This document shows positions 16,801-25,201 of a stretch of DNA of 64,000 nucleotides, piece after piece. The notes beneath the pieces are model-generated. The model was given only the letters and a program-made list of their open reading frames with translations. It had not been told where the DNA came from and ran no database searches. Both the position numbers and the translations under genes were made by a program. How positions within the stretch are numbered: position 1 is the first letter of the stretch; each line of letters starts with the position of its first letter. Source of the stretch: an uncultured Aquimarina sp. (lineage in GTDB: Bacteria; Bacteroidota; Bacteroidia; Flavobacteriales; Flavobacteriaceae); the NCBI GenBank assembly GCA_947500845.1, contig CANMTP010000008.1, forward strand, positions 1 through 64,000, given 5' to 3'.

Positions 16801-19200
16801 AAAAGTATCGCAAGAAAGACGGTACTATTATCTACAGAAAAGCTATATCAAAAATATCGACACCCTCATTTTAAATACACCAAAAAAGTTCCATTCCAAC
16901 AAATAATTGCTGGCCCGCTAAAACAAGGCAAACAAGCGATTGGGCTGTTTTATTTTTGGAGTAAGGTACCTAATGCGTTTGATGATAAATTAACCCTGTT
17001 TAATGCCATGTCCGATCAATTAAGTGTAGCACTCAGTAATATACTGGCTAATGAAGCCATTCAATTGGATAACAAACATAAAAAAGTATCGCTTGATATT
17101 GCCAAGTCGATAGGCACCATTAACAAAATCGATGTTTTGTTAAAAGAGACAGTCAAAACACTAGTACCTATATTTAAATCACAAGAGCACGCTTTGATTA
17201 TTATCGATGAAGAACAAGATGAATATGTCGATTTGGCCGTAATGCGCCAAGAAATCGCCGGTAATGCGCTAGACCTAAAGTTATCTGAAAAGGGTTTTTA
17301 TTCCCGTGTCAAAATCCCTTACAAAGGTTCACAATTAGAAGAAGTGGTCCTGTCAATCAAACAAAATAACGATATCCCTGTATTGTTTGATTACAATAAA
17401 GACTATAGCCAATATAAGGATAAAAAGCTATTGGAAGAATTGCGCAAAAAACTAGATACCTGTGCGATAGCACTGCTCAAAGTATCAGGAAAAATAATAG
17501 GTGTCTTTATACTTGCGTATACTGAAGGCAACGAATTTGATATCAGCCAGATCGAGCTCTTTAAATCTTTAAGTGACCAGTTGGCGTTGGCCGTAAGCAA
17601 TGTATTGGCAGCTGAGGACATTCAACGACGCGAACAGGAAAAGTCATTACAAATCAGTATCGTTAATACGTTGAACAGCAACATCGCCTGGAAGGACAAA
17701 TTATTGCAATTGACACAATCCTTTTCTAATCATCTAGATAACCATGTAGTTATTTTTGCTTTTCAACCAGAAAAAAGCACCGAATTCTGCCATACTTTTG
17801 AAAAAGTCGGTGCTAATGAGTACAGACACTTTGATTATCAAAATTTTCTCGATTTTATAGAGCTTGACGAAGAAGAATATCGAAACAATAAAGAGAAAAC
17901 CAACGGCTCGCTACTGCAAACATGTACAGCCTTTGTAAAACATCAACAAAAAAATACAGTACTGCAAAAAGTGGCTAAAAAGTTCAATGTAAACAGTAGA
18001 CTAACAACCTCGTTTAAATTGACCTTTCCCGGACACTACCGCCTTAGTTTTTTGAGCAAAAATGATTTAGGGTATACTGAAAAGGACAAGCAGCTGTTGG
18101 AAGTCATTAGGCCCTCGTTAGAGCTTGCTCTAGAAAAGGTATTTGCCCTAGAGCGCATTACCGAATTGAATGCACAGCTAAGACAAGAGAAAAACTACTT
18201 ACGCGAAGAAATAAAGTTAGACCATGATTTTGAGAACATCATCGGCCAACATATTTCCTTAAAAAACGCTTTTGAGCAGGTACGGCAATTGGCCCCGATG
18301 GATATCAGCGTCCTTATTACAGGAGAAACGGGTACGGGAAAAGAATTGATTGCCAGGGCACTGCACGAAACCTCGGTTCGCAGCGAAAAAACCCTTATCA
18401 AGATGAATTGTGCCGCAATGCCCTCTGAGCTCATAGAAAGTGAACTTTTTGGTCATGAAAAAGGCGCCTTTACCGGTGCCACCAAACAACGCATTGGTAA
18501 ATTTGAGCTGGCGCACGAAAGTACCATCTTTTTAGACGAAGTGGGTGAACTATCCCTCGAAGCACAGGCAAAATTACTTCGGGTGTTACAAGAAAAAGAA
18601 TTTGAGCGCCTGGGAGGGAGCAAAACCTTAACTTCCGATTTTAGAGTAGTAGCTGCTACTAACCGTAATCTACAAGAAGCCATAGATGAGGGCACATTTA
18701 GAAGCGATTTGTTTTATCGCCTTAACGGCTTTCAGATTTATCTACCACCTTTACGGGACCGTCTGGAAGATGCCCCATTACTAGCAAGACATTTTGCCAA
18801 AACCTTTGCCTATAAAATAGGCAAACCATTTACCGGTTTTACACCACAAAGCCTTTTACAAATTCAGGAGTATAGTTGGCCGGGCAATGTTCGTGAACTC
18901 AAAAACCGGGTTGAACAGGCACTGGTCACCGCCAAAACCGATATCGTTACCTTGCAATTCTCTGATGAATCGCCACTGCAACATCCCGTAATTTCAAACA
19001 AAAGCATATCATCCGAAGGTTTAACTATAGACTATATTGAAGAACGAAAAAACTTGTTAGAAAAAGAACTGCTCAGCCAAGTACTTGAGCAGACCAACTG
19101 GCGGGTCAGCGGTCAAAAAGGTGCGGCAAAACTATTGGGACTCAAAGCAACAACATTAGAGTACCGTATGAAAAAGTTGCACATTTCCAAGCCTTCATAA
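13810..19200 (+). CDS. Giant multi-GAF sigma-54-dependent transcriptional activator
   Basis: A 1796-aa regulator. Residues 18-1440 are a chain of seven clear GAF-type sensor units plus one diverged unit, beginning near 18, 202, 389, 566, 741, 916, 1089 and 1277. A short coiled linker (about 1440-1470) leads to a sigma-54 AAA+ domain with Walker A GETGTGKE (1505-1512), the loop GAFTGA (1552-1557) and FLDEVGEL as Walker B. A Fis-type helix-turn-helix (GAAKLLGLKATTLEYRMKKL) ends the protein. It would activate RpoN promoters on ligand binding. No receiver or kinase domain is present. Units 4-6 repeat with an exact 525-base period. It sits between the two molybdenum gene sets, so it probably controls part of the island. 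Confidence 0.93.
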   Translation: MTSKEEKLVQQLQEEIQFKETLLSISEAVASIKGREALLKVVFEKINPIFNFYDVGLFVIDKNGSASDLAAINPNISPSEVNHKLFTQGINTFEYKKSAIEWVVNIVEKNKQPYILHYNEELYDMWPDYYQTDIMKEVGYAESMITTLSVGGDLIGAFFVNSLQKNNFQITQFPLFQAIADQLAVAVSNVLANEQLLEEKQFKETLLDISEAVASTQTGSQLLKVILDHIQPIFNFYDIGLFVFDNQNNHLNDWVIKYPILSDSKGSQQMFDNPTKYSQIEINTDGLVSELITKLTNDGSPLIANLSELADRYPDFVQNDIIKEEGYQDTMIALLRYSGKILGLFCLNLCEKKNYRKEQFPLFQAIADQLAVAVSNVNANEQLLEEKRFKETLLGISEAVASIQDREELFRVIFERIRPLVKFDDFGLFHLDASGRYHRDLAVTDEHSIYNTGVKASKINEYLPHDDSVKVFMNEGPMTISLGELTKRFPGHPFFPFMQEAGLKQIFGGPLVYQGKKIGMLAFNSKQENFYSEKDFPLFQAIADQLAVAVSNVLANEQLVEEKQKTEDLLAITESIANITTGPELIKAIFDKLQKVFPFDDAGLFHLDYENNRERDLTVDYGYEISGINAAHVHEGLTGWMPLSQASKLVVQQGVLVKGKEIYEELEHPHFKNPKNRIFEQIIAAPLQHGDQTIGLLCFWGKQPNTFDNQLPLFKAITDQMSIALNNIIANEQLIEEKRKTEDLLAITESIANITTGPELVLAIFDKLQKVLPFDDAGLFHLDWENEKECDLIVDYEYYSSETSKTINSSGIRGWLPMTELSKRMAEKTVILSTETLYKKHQHPHFQYTKKVPFQQIIAGPLKQGERTIGLFYFWSKTPQAFDEKLVFFNTVADQLSVALSNVLANEQLVEEKQKTEDLLAITESIANITTGPELVCAIFDKLHKVLQFDEAGLFHLDWENEKERDLIIDYGYFVSETGKSINQSGITGWLPMTELSKSIARKTVLLSTEKLYQKYRHPHFKYTKKVPFQQIIAGPLKQGKQAIGLFYFWSKVPNAFDDKLTLFNAMSDQLSVALSNILANEAIQLDNKHKKVSLDIAKSIGTINKIDVLLKETVKTLVPIFKSQEHALIIIDEEQDEYVDLAVMRQEIAGNALDLKLSEKGFYSRVKIPYKGSQLEEVVLSIKQNNDIPVLFDYNKDYSQYKDKKLLEELRKKLDTCAIALLKVSGKIIGVFILAYTEGNEFDISQIELFKSLSDQLALAVSNVLAAEDIQRREQEKSLQISIVNTLNSNIAWKDKLLQLTQSFSNHLDNHVVIFAFQPEKSTEFCHTFEKVGANEYRHFDYQNFLDFIELDEEEYRNNKEKTNGSLLQTCTAFVKHQQKNTVLQKVAKKFNVNSRLTTSFKLTFPGHYRLSFLSKNDLGYTEKDKQLLEVIRPSLELALEKVFALERITELNAQLRQEKNYLREEIKLDHDFENIIGQHISLKNAFEQVRQLAPMDISVLITGETGTGKELIARALHETSVRSEKTLIKMNCAAMPSELIESELFGHEKGAFTGATKQRIGKFELAHESTIFLDEVGELSLEAQAKLLRVLQEKEFERLGGSKTLTSDFRVVAATNRNLQEAIDEGTFRSDLFYRLNGFQIYLPPLRDRLEDAPLLARHFAKTFAYKIGKPFTGFTPQSLLQIQEYSWPGNVRELKNRVEQALVTAKTDIVTLQFSDESPLQHPVISNKSISSEGLTIDYIEERKNLLEKELLSQVLEQTNWRVSGQKGAAKLLGLKATTLEYRMKKLHISKPS
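13861..15504 (+). repeat. Tandem GAF repeats, type A (three units)
   Basis: Within the giant regulator gene. Units start at 13861, 14413 and 14974 (spacing 552 and 561 bases), each opening with (Q/R)FKETLL.ISEAVAS and closing with FPLFQAIADQLAVAVSNV. The closing segment is nearly identical at the DNA level between units. Confidence 0.85.
15505..17073 (+). repeat. Tandem GAF repeats, type B (three units)
   Basis: Units begin at 15505, 16030 and 16555, an exact 525-base (175-codon) period, each opening TEDLLAITESIANITTGPEL. Units two and three share the further segment KKVPFQQIIAGPLKQG, so they appear to be the most recent duplication. Confidence 0.88.
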
Positions 19201-19369
19201 GTACTGACGTCCAAACCATTTCTTTCTTATTCAAAAAACAACTGATAGTTTCTGAAGTGCTTTTATGTCATTTTTCCTAGGAAAAGTGAAACACATTAGC
19301 ATTGTAAATAATCTACCTTACAGGACCACTTTTCTGTTGAACAAATCAACAAGAGTTTAGACGCAAGGT

Positions 19370-20749
19370 ATGAACAAACAATATGATGCCATCATTATAG
19401 GAACAGGTCAGGCAGGAGTACCATTAGCGAAAGATTTGGCCGCTGCCGGTAGAAAAGTCGCTGTATTTGAGCGCAAGCGTTTCGGAGGCACCTGCCCTAA
19501 CGTAGGTTGTGTACCTTCAAAGACATTTCATGCCAGCGCTAAGGCTATTTTTGATGCTAAAAAAGCTGCTGAATATGGTGTTACGGTTCAAGGCTTAATT
19601 AAAGCAGATTTAAAGGCAATCGTAGCTCGAAAAAATGCCATTATCGCACCGATTAAAAAGAGAAAAGACAAATTCAAGGCACTAAAACATATTGATTTTT
19701 ACAACCAACATGCCAGATTTAGCGGTACACAAAGTATAAATGCCAACGGCACTATTTTAACCGCAAAATTCTTTTTCATCAACGTAGGTGCACGACCACG
19801 TATCCCTTCTTATGCGTACAAGGTCGATTTTTTGACCAGCACTACTATTCTCGATTTAGAAATGGTACCTGAGCATCTTATCATCATTGGTGCCGGTGCA
19901 ATCGGTCTGGAATTTGGACAAATGTTCGCCCGCTTCGGTAGTAAAGTGACCATCGTAGAAATGGGTAGCAGGATATTACCCAGGGAACATGAGGATGTTG
20001 GTTTAGCTGTACAAGAAGTTCTCGAAGCAGAAGGCATTATTTTTAGACTGAATGCAGAATGTATCGACTGCAACACCAATAAAAACAAAATTGAAGTGCA
20101 CCTGCATTGTTCTGAAGCAGAAAAAGACCGATTAACTGGTACGCACATTCTTTTTGCAACGGGCAGGCAGCCCAATACCGATGATTTAGGTCTGGAAAAA
20201 GCGGGTATAGAACGTAATGATAATGGCTTCATAAAAGTAAATGACCTTTTAGAAACCAATGTCAAAAATATTTGGGCATTGGGAGATTGTAACGGCAAAG
20301 GTGGTTTTACCCATACGGCGTACCACGATTATCAAATTGTAAAAGACCAACTGTTAGGCAACGGAAAACGCAAAGCTTCGGATAGAATACCCTGTTGGTC
20401 ACTGTTTATCGACCCACCGCTCGCCCATATAGGTTTATCAAAAAAAGAAGCCTTGGCAGCTATTGAAAGGGACAATTTTCTACTAGCACAGTTACCGATG
20501 GAACATGTAACCCGTGCCATAGAAAAAGGTGATACCCGCGGTTTTATGGAAATTATTGTCCATAAGAAAACAAAGAAAATTTTAGGGGCGACCCTCTTTG
20601 GCGTAGGTGCAGACGAGGTCATTCATGCGGTGCTTCAAAATATGTACTGTAAAGGTACCTATGAAGAATTAAGGGATGCCGTACACATACATCCTACAGT
20701 TGCGGAGTTTTTACCAACCCTAATGGAAAAATTAAAACCCTTGAAGTAG
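19370..20749 (+). CDS. Pyridine nucleotide-disulfide oxidoreductase (mercuric reductase-like)
   Basis: A 459-aa FAD flavoenzyme with the N-terminal FAD motif IIIGTGQAGVPLA, the redox-active disulfide GGTCPNVGCVPSK (about residues 40-52), the NAD(P)H motif IIGAGAIGLEFGQMF, FATGRQPNTDDL, and the C-terminal dimer domain with the His-Pro pair (HIHPTVAEFLP). It belongs with dihydrolipoamide dehydrogenase and mercuric reductase relatives but lacks the N-terminal metal-binding domain and the C-terminal Cys pair of true mercuric reductases. It probably reduces a small disulfide or electrophile. It heads a plus-strand run of redox genes; the next gene starts four bases after its stop. Confidence 0.88.
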   Translation: MNKQYDAIIIGTGQAGVPLAKDLAAAGRKVAVFERKRFGGTCPNVGCVPSKTFHASAKAIFDAKKAAEYGVTVQGLIKADLKAIVARKNAIIAPIKKRKDKFKALKHIDFYNQHARFSGTQSINANGTILTAKFFFINVGARPRIPSYAYKVDFLTSTTILDLEMVPEHLIIIGAGAIGLEFGQMFARFGSKVTIVEMGSRILPREHEDVGLAVQEVLEAEGIIFRLNAECIDCNTNKNKIEVHLHCSEAEKDRLTGTHILFATGRQPNTDDLGLEKAGIERNDNGFIKVNDLLETNVKNIWALGDCNGKGGFTHTAYHDYQIVKDQLLGNGKRKASDRIPCWSLFIDPPLAHIGLSKKEALAAIERDNFLLAQLPMEHVTRAIEKGDTRGFMEIIVHKKTKKILGATLFGVGADEVIHAVLQNMYCKGTYEELRDAVHIHPTVAEFLPTLMEKLKPLK

Positions 20750-20753
20750 CGCT

Positions 20754-21356
20754 ATGAACATTGGAATAATAGGAACTGGAAGTTTGGGCAGCACCTTGGG
20801 GCAGCTGTTCTGCAAAAATCTGCATAAGGTTATGTTCACCTGTAAAAGACCGGAAGGCTTGCACACATTTACCCAAGCCGTAGGACCAAATGCTTTTTAC
20901 GGAAGCGTAGAAGATGTGTTACAGTTTGCAGATGTTCATGTGATAGCTATCCCTTTTCTGGAACTTCAAAACCTTGCTACCCAATGCGAACTATTTACAA
21001 CCGGTAAGGTTTTAATCGATACTACACGACCTTGCTCAAAAGGAAGGAAAATGTTAGGAAACAATGGATTTATAGATAGTGCGAAGAACAACTACCTAAG
21101 CCATCTTTTTCCAAATGCCTATTTGGCGAAAGCATTTAACATCCATTCTAGTGACGTTATCAAAAAACACGCTTTTAAAAGGCTGCCGCATCAAAAACTC
21201 ACTCTTCCGTTTACGGCAAATCATCCCGAGGTAAAACAGATTGTAGAAAGCCTTATTTCGCACTTGGGTTTTATCCCGGAATTTCAACCTATCGCAAAAA
21301 ACAGTACTATCGATATTGATAAAAACCAAAAAACAGAAGAAAGAATAAAAACGTAG
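20754..21356 (+). CDS. F420H2:NADP+ oxidoreductase-like NAD(P)-binding protein (paralog 1)
   Basis: A 200-aa Rossmann protein starting MNIGIIGTGSLGSTLGQLF, with the pattern of the NADP oxidoreductase coenzyme F420-dependent family (AKAFNIHSSDV in the middle, conserved PF...HPEVKQIVESLI). Bacteroidota generally lack F420, so the true electron partner is probably different. A second member of the same family lies at 27033-27659. It is closely coupled to the disulfide oxidoreductase gene upstream. Confidence 0.78.
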   Translation: MNIGIIGTGSLGSTLGQLFCKNLHKVMFTCKRPEGLHTFTQAVGPNAFYGSVEDVLQFADVHVIAIPFLELQNLATQCELFTTGKVLIDTTRPCSKGRKMLGNNGFIDSAKNNYLSHLFPNAYLAKAFNIHSSDVIKKHAFKRLPHQKLTLPFTANHPEVKQIVESLISHLGFIPEFQPIAKNSTIDIDKNQKTEERIKT

Positions 21357-21438
21357 CGGAAAAACGGATAGTCACATTGTAGCAAGAAAAATCAAATAGA
21401 AATTATAGAAGAACAACAATTTACTTAAACAGAAAAAT

Positions 21439-21864
21439 ATGAAAACAAAAAAAGTCTATACGGCCCAAGCATTCGCTACAGGAGGAAGAGAAGGAAGTGT
21501 CACCTCTGAAGATGGGGTGCTCGATTTAAAAATGAATCTAAAAAATGATGGTTCGGCCACAAATCCCGAACAATTGTTTGCAGCCGGATATGCAGCCTGC
21601 TTTGAAAGTACCATCCAGATGCTGGCCAGACAGCAACATATTACACTAACGGAAACAGGAGTGAATGGTCTTGTCGATTTGCAGCAAGATGAAAATGGCT
21701 ATGGCATTGCTGTTGTCCTTGAAGTTTCGTTACCCGAATTGGACGAAGAAACTGCCCATGATTTACTTGAGAAAGCGCATCAAAACTGGCCGTATTCAAA
21801 AGCGACCAGAAATAATATCCCTATAACCATTAATCTGGTTCGCAAAATGACTTCAACACTTTAA
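21439..21864 (+). CDS. Ohr-type organic hydroperoxide reductase lacking the resolving cysteine
   Basis: A 141-aa OsmC/Ohr-family protein of the Ohr subfamily, which reduces organic hydroperoxides using two cysteines recycled by lipoylated proteins. The N-terminal GGREG (Arg17), NPEQLFAAGYAACF (Glu44, peroxidatic Cys54) and AHQNWPYSKATRNNI are visible. In typical Ohr the last motif is CPYSxATRGN, whose Cys resolves the disulfide; here that position is Trp117 (codon TGG, 21787-21789). The enzyme may work with one Cys, use an external thiol, or be impaired. The surrounding genes fit a role in oxidative or electrophile stress. Confidence 0.88.
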   Translation: MKTKKVYTAQAFATGGREGSVTSEDGVLDLKMNLKNDGSATNPEQLFAAGYAACFESTIQMLARQQHITLTETGVNGLVDLQQDENGYGIAVVLEVSLPELDEETAHDLLEKAHQNWPYSKATRNNIPITINLVRKMTSTL

Positions 21865-21874
21865 ACTATAGACT

Positions 21875-22528
21875 ATGGAATATACAGAAAAATCAATCAT
21901 CATCGTGGGCGCAGGACCTGGAATAGGACATGGCGTAGCACAAAAGTTTGGTGCCGAAGGTTATAGTGTTGGTCTCATCAGTAGAAAAGAGAAAACCCTA
22001 AAAACCTTGAAAGAACAATTAGAGAATGATGGTATCGCAACAGTATACGCTACTGCCGATGTCACTGATGTCGAAGCTTTTTCCAAAGCATTGCGAGAAC
22101 TGGATAAAAAATTACCCAACCTTACCGTGGTACATTACAATGTGGCACCTATGGCACCAAAACATCTTTTAAGTTACGATACCGAAAGTTTTATAAACGG
22201 CTTGCACATAGGTCTTGGAGGAATCATTACGGTCATCAATACGCTTTTTGGAACACTCAAGGAAAATGAAGGAGGTCTTTTATTGACCGGTGGTGGTTTT
22301 GCTGATTATCCCAGTGCAGATTTTGCGACCACTTCTATTGCTAAAGCAGGTATTAGAAATATGGCACCGCAGTTATTTGAAGCATTAAAGGAAGAAGGTA
22401 TGTACGCCGGAGCCTTGGAAATATTCGGTGAAGTCACTGAAATAGCTAAAAAACATAATCCAAAAGCTATTGCAGAACATTTTTTTCAATTGTGGCAAGA
22501 GCGTAGCGAAGCCTTAGTAAAATATTAA
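21875..22528 (+). CDS. SDR-fold protein lacking the catalytic tyrosine
   Basis: A 217-aa short-chain dehydrogenase/reductase-like protein with the NAD(P) motif IIVGAGPGIGHGVA (about 8-21) and VHYNVAPM in place of the usual NNAG. At the active site the canonical YxxxK is replaced: the region reads ADFATTSIAKAGI, with Lys kept but Thr where Tyr should be. It may therefore bind cofactor without normal carbonyl reduction, or use a different mechanism. It lies 10 bases downstream of the Ohr gene and is probably co-transcribed. Confidence 0.8.
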   Translation: MEYTEKSIIIVGAGPGIGHGVAQKFGAEGYSVGLISRKEKTLKTLKEQLENDGIATVYATADVTDVEAFSKALRELDKKLPNLTVVHYNVAPMAPKHLLSYDTESFINGLHIGLGGIITVINTLFGTLKENEGGLLLTGGGFADYPSADFATTSIAKAGIRNMAPQLFEALKEEGMYAGALEIFGEVTEIAKKHNPKAIAEHFFQLWQERSEALVKY

Positions 22529-22664
22529 TTATTTTCTTGAATGAAGCGTGTTAAAATGACATAGAAACGAGGAATAGTAAAACGCCAATGGGTCTCTAGT
22601 GTTTAGCTTTAGGGTATACAAATCAGTTCACTCAATAAGAACCATTTAAACAACTAGAGAACAG

Positions 22665-23639
22665 ATGAAATCATGGCGAATTATAGAACCTGGAGACCTT
22701 GAGCAGTTCAAGCTTCAGGACATCCAACAGAACGAACTCTCTAAAGGTAAAGTGCGGATTAAAGTACGCGCAATCGGTGTTAATCCAGCAGATGTAATGC
22801 AGGTTATGGGCACCCACCAAAATCCGCCACCGCTACCTTTCAGTCCTGGATTTGAAATTTCAGGAGAAGTATCCGCATCCCATTCAGAGAAATATAAAGA
22901 GGGCGACCGGGTCATGGCATCTATGCATTTTGGAGCGTATCAAGAATATGTAGACGTTCCTGAGAATTTATTAGAAATCATTCCTGAAACGGTTTCATTT
23001 ACCCAAGCGGCAGCGATACCCATTGCTTATGGCACTGCCTATATTTCTATGATACATCGAGGTAATTTAAAGTCAGGGGAAAGTCTTTTAATTTTTGGGG
23101 CTACAGGCGGTGTAGGTTCAAGAATGGTCGAAATAGGAGCGGCCAAGGGGGCAAATGTTATTGCAATCTATTCCAAAGCGGAAGAAATGGATTATTTAAA
23201 ATCTTTGGGCGCTGATGAATGCATTAATTATAAAACAGAAGATATCATAGCACGCGCCAAAGAAATCACAGCTGGCAAAGGTGTAGATGTTATCGCCGAC
23301 CTGGTCGGTGGGAACTTATTCCAAAAAGCATTAGAAAGTATTGCCTGGGAAGGCAGAATACTTCCGGTAGGTGCGGCCAGTGGAGAAATACCACAGTTGA
23401 CCTCGATAGAAATGCTTATTCGAAATGCTTCCTTAGTAGGGACAGATTTTGCAGCTTATATCGTAAACGAACCAAAAACAGTTAGCAAAACATTTCAAAA
23501 ACTCTTCAAGTGGTACGCCAAAGGAAAACTCAATTTCCCCCAGCCCTCCAACATTCTTTCCTTTGAAAACGCAAAAGAGGTATTTAAAAAAATGCAGGAA
23601 GGGTCATTAAAAGGTAAAACAGTTTTAGAAATACAATAA
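22665..23639 (+). CDS. NADPH:quinone reductase-like zinc-independent alcohol dehydrogenase
   Basis: A 324-aa medium-chain dehydrogenase/reductase. It has the GroES-like N-terminal half (FSPGFEISGEV, GDRVMASMHFGAYQEY) and a Rossmann half with LIFGATGGVGSRMVEIGAAKGANVIA and GADECINYK. Zinc-ligand cysteines are absent, as in quinone oxidoreductases and enoyl reductases such as QOR. It would reduce quinones or alpha,beta-unsaturated carbonyls with NADPH. It is followed at 37 bases by another SDR gene on the same strand. Confidence 0.87.
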   Translation: MKSWRIIEPGDLEQFKLQDIQQNELSKGKVRIKVRAIGVNPADVMQVMGTHQNPPPLPFSPGFEISGEVSASHSEKYKEGDRVMASMHFGAYQEYVDVPENLLEIIPETVSFTQAAAIPIAYGTAYISMIHRGNLKSGESLLIFGATGGVGSRMVEIGAAKGANVIAIYSKAEEMDYLKSLGADECINYKTEDIIARAKEITAGKGVDVIADLVGGNLFQKALESIAWEGRILPVGAASGEIPQLTSIEMLIRNASLVGTDFAAYIVNEPKTVSKTFQKLFKWYAKGKLNFPQPSNILSFENAKEVFKKMQEGSLKGKTVLEIQ

Positions 23640-23675
23640 TCAATTCACGGAATATAAATTAATTTAAAAAAAATC

Positions 23676-24449
23676 ATGAATACATTCGAAAAAAAAGTAG
23701 TGTTGGTCACAGGTTCTACAGGTGGCATCGGACAAGCTGCCGCAAAGCAGTTTGCATCAAAAGGAGCTAAAGTTATTATTTCTGGCAGAAGAAAAGACAA
23801 AGGTGATAAGGTAGTTAAGGATATTGAAGATGATGGCGGGCATGCTTTTTTTATAACCATGGATATTTCTGATACCAATTCTATTAAACAGGCTTTGGAA
23901 ACTGCGGTCGCTAAATATGGTAAATTGGATGTTTTGGTCGCTAATGCCGGTCGGGAACAACCTACTACCGCAGCAATAGAACAATTACCCGATAGTGAAG
24001 TAGATATGATTATAGACACGAATTTAAAGGGTACTTATTTTACCATTAAATACGCCTTACCGCATATGAATAAGCCAGGAGCATCGGTTTGTGTGGTATC
24101 TTCTCTTTGGAGTCTGTTGGGCGGTGCCGGGCTAACCGCTTATACGGCTACCAAAGGAGGTATTAATGCCTTGACTAAATCCTTAGCGGTCGAACAAGGA
24201 CCTGCCGGCGTTCGAGTCAATTGTATAAGTCCTGGAGCCATTGAAACAGCAATGTTGAATCGCTTCACACAAGGCTCTGATATGTCCGAGTATTATAAAG
24301 CGAACATGCCCTTACAAAGGGCGGGACAGGCAGAGGAAGTAGCTGCTGCCATTCTCTGGATATCTTCAGATGATGCTTCCTATATAACTGGTGAGATATT
24401 AAGTGTTGATGGAGGTGTCACCAATAAAATGTCAACGGCAGGGATGTAA
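23676..24449 (+). CDS. Classical SDR family oxidoreductase
   Basis: A 257-aa short-chain dehydrogenase with all classical motifs: VTGSTGGIGQAAA (cofactor), VANAGREQP (NAG variant), catalytic Ser (VVSSLWS), YTATK (Tyr/Lys) and SPGAIETAM, ending in TGEILSVDGG. It is close to 3-oxoacyl-ACP reductase/glucose dehydrogenase-like SDRs. The reaction is an NAD(P)-dependent alcohol/carbonyl interconversion of unknown substrate, plausibly aldehydes or ketones given the neighbours. Confidence 0.88.
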   Translation: MNTFEKKVVLVTGSTGGIGQAAAKQFASKGAKVIISGRRKDKGDKVVKDIEDDGGHAFFITMDISDTNSIKQALETAVAKYGKLDVLVANAGREQPTTAAIEQLPDSEVDMIIDTNLKGTYFTIKYALPHMNKPGASVCVVSSLWSLLGGAGLTAYTATKGGINALTKSLAVEQGPAGVRVNCISPGAIETAMLNRFTQGSDMSEYYKANMPLQRAGQAEEVAAAILWISSDDASYITGEILSVDGGVTNKMSTAGM

Positions 24450-24496
24450 AAAAATCCAAGAAATAAAATTCTAACATTATAATATTTTAAATAATT

Positions 24497-25048
24497 ATGG
24501 AGAATAAAAAAATCAACAGTTTGCCGATTATCGATATATGGTCTAAAACCTTTCAAATTTGTTGGGTAACCAACGACTTGGACAGAGCTGTTCAAGAATT
24601 GAAAAAGAAGTTTGACATTCCCAAATTTCTGGTAATGCGCGATGTTTCTTTTGATGACGTGTACTACCACGGAAATTTAGAAAAAGAGTATGAATTAAAT
24701 GCAGCTTGGGCAAATGGCGATAATTTTAATCTTGAACTCGTTCATCCTCTGAAAGGGTTCACCACAGAATTCTATGGGTCGAAGTTACCTAGTGATGAAT
24801 TTGTACTTCAATTTCATCATATGGGAGTACGTTACGATAATGATATACAAGGCTACGAGCAAGCTATTAAGGCATTAAAAAATAAAGGCTTTGAGCAGGT
24901 GGTTGATTCTGGTATCACTGGTATTTCAAAATTCTGCTATTTCGATATGCGTGATTTGCTCGGTCATTACTTAGAACTAATCTGGTTCAATCAGGAAGGA
25001 ATAGATTTTATGAATACGTTAGTGACCGGAGAATTTGACGGTGAGTAG
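24497..25048 (+). CDS. VOC superfamily (glyoxalase-like) protein
   Basis: A 183-aa protein with the vicinal-oxygen-chelate fold, opening with FQICWVTNDLDRAVQELKKKF and closing with DMRDLLGHYLELIWF. A His (FHHMGVRY) and a terminal Glu (LELIW) could be metal ligands. The family includes glyoxalases, dioxygenases and resistance proteins. It follows the SDR gene by 47 bases in the stress-type cluster. The specific reaction is unknown. Confidence 0.75.
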   Translation: MENKKINSLPIIDIWSKTFQICWVTNDLDRAVQELKKKFDIPKFLVMRDVSFDDVYYHGNLEKEYELNAAWANGDNFNLELVHPLKGFTTEFYGSKLPSDEFVLQFHHMGVRYDNDIQGYEQAIKALKNKGFEQVVDSGITGISKFCYFDMRDLLGHYLELIWFNQEGIDFMNTLVTGEFDGE

Positions 25049-25201
25049 GTGATTCACTTCTTACACAAAATAAAATCTATATGGAGCTCTGTAAAATGGA
25101 CAATTTTGCTTGTGGTATTTTGAACATTTAGAAATACTTACATGAAAATTCCCTACAACTATAATACTCAAGCAATAGACATAAAATAAGAATTGAATAA
25201 A

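Noticed and set aside
19272-19285. Palindrome TTTTCCTAGGAAAA upstream of the disulfide oxidoreductase gene
   Set aside because: Short and AT-rich at its ends; could be an operator but nothing else supports it.
19370-20749. Annotation as a true mercuric reductase
   Set aside because: No N-terminal metal-binding domain, no C-terminal Cys pair, and no mer genes nearby.
12320-25201. Sigma-54 (-24/-12) promoters for genes near the GAF regulator
   Set aside because: I looked upstream of the main gene starts for GG-N10-GC with TGGCA-type context and found none convincing, so targets of the regulator remain unknown.
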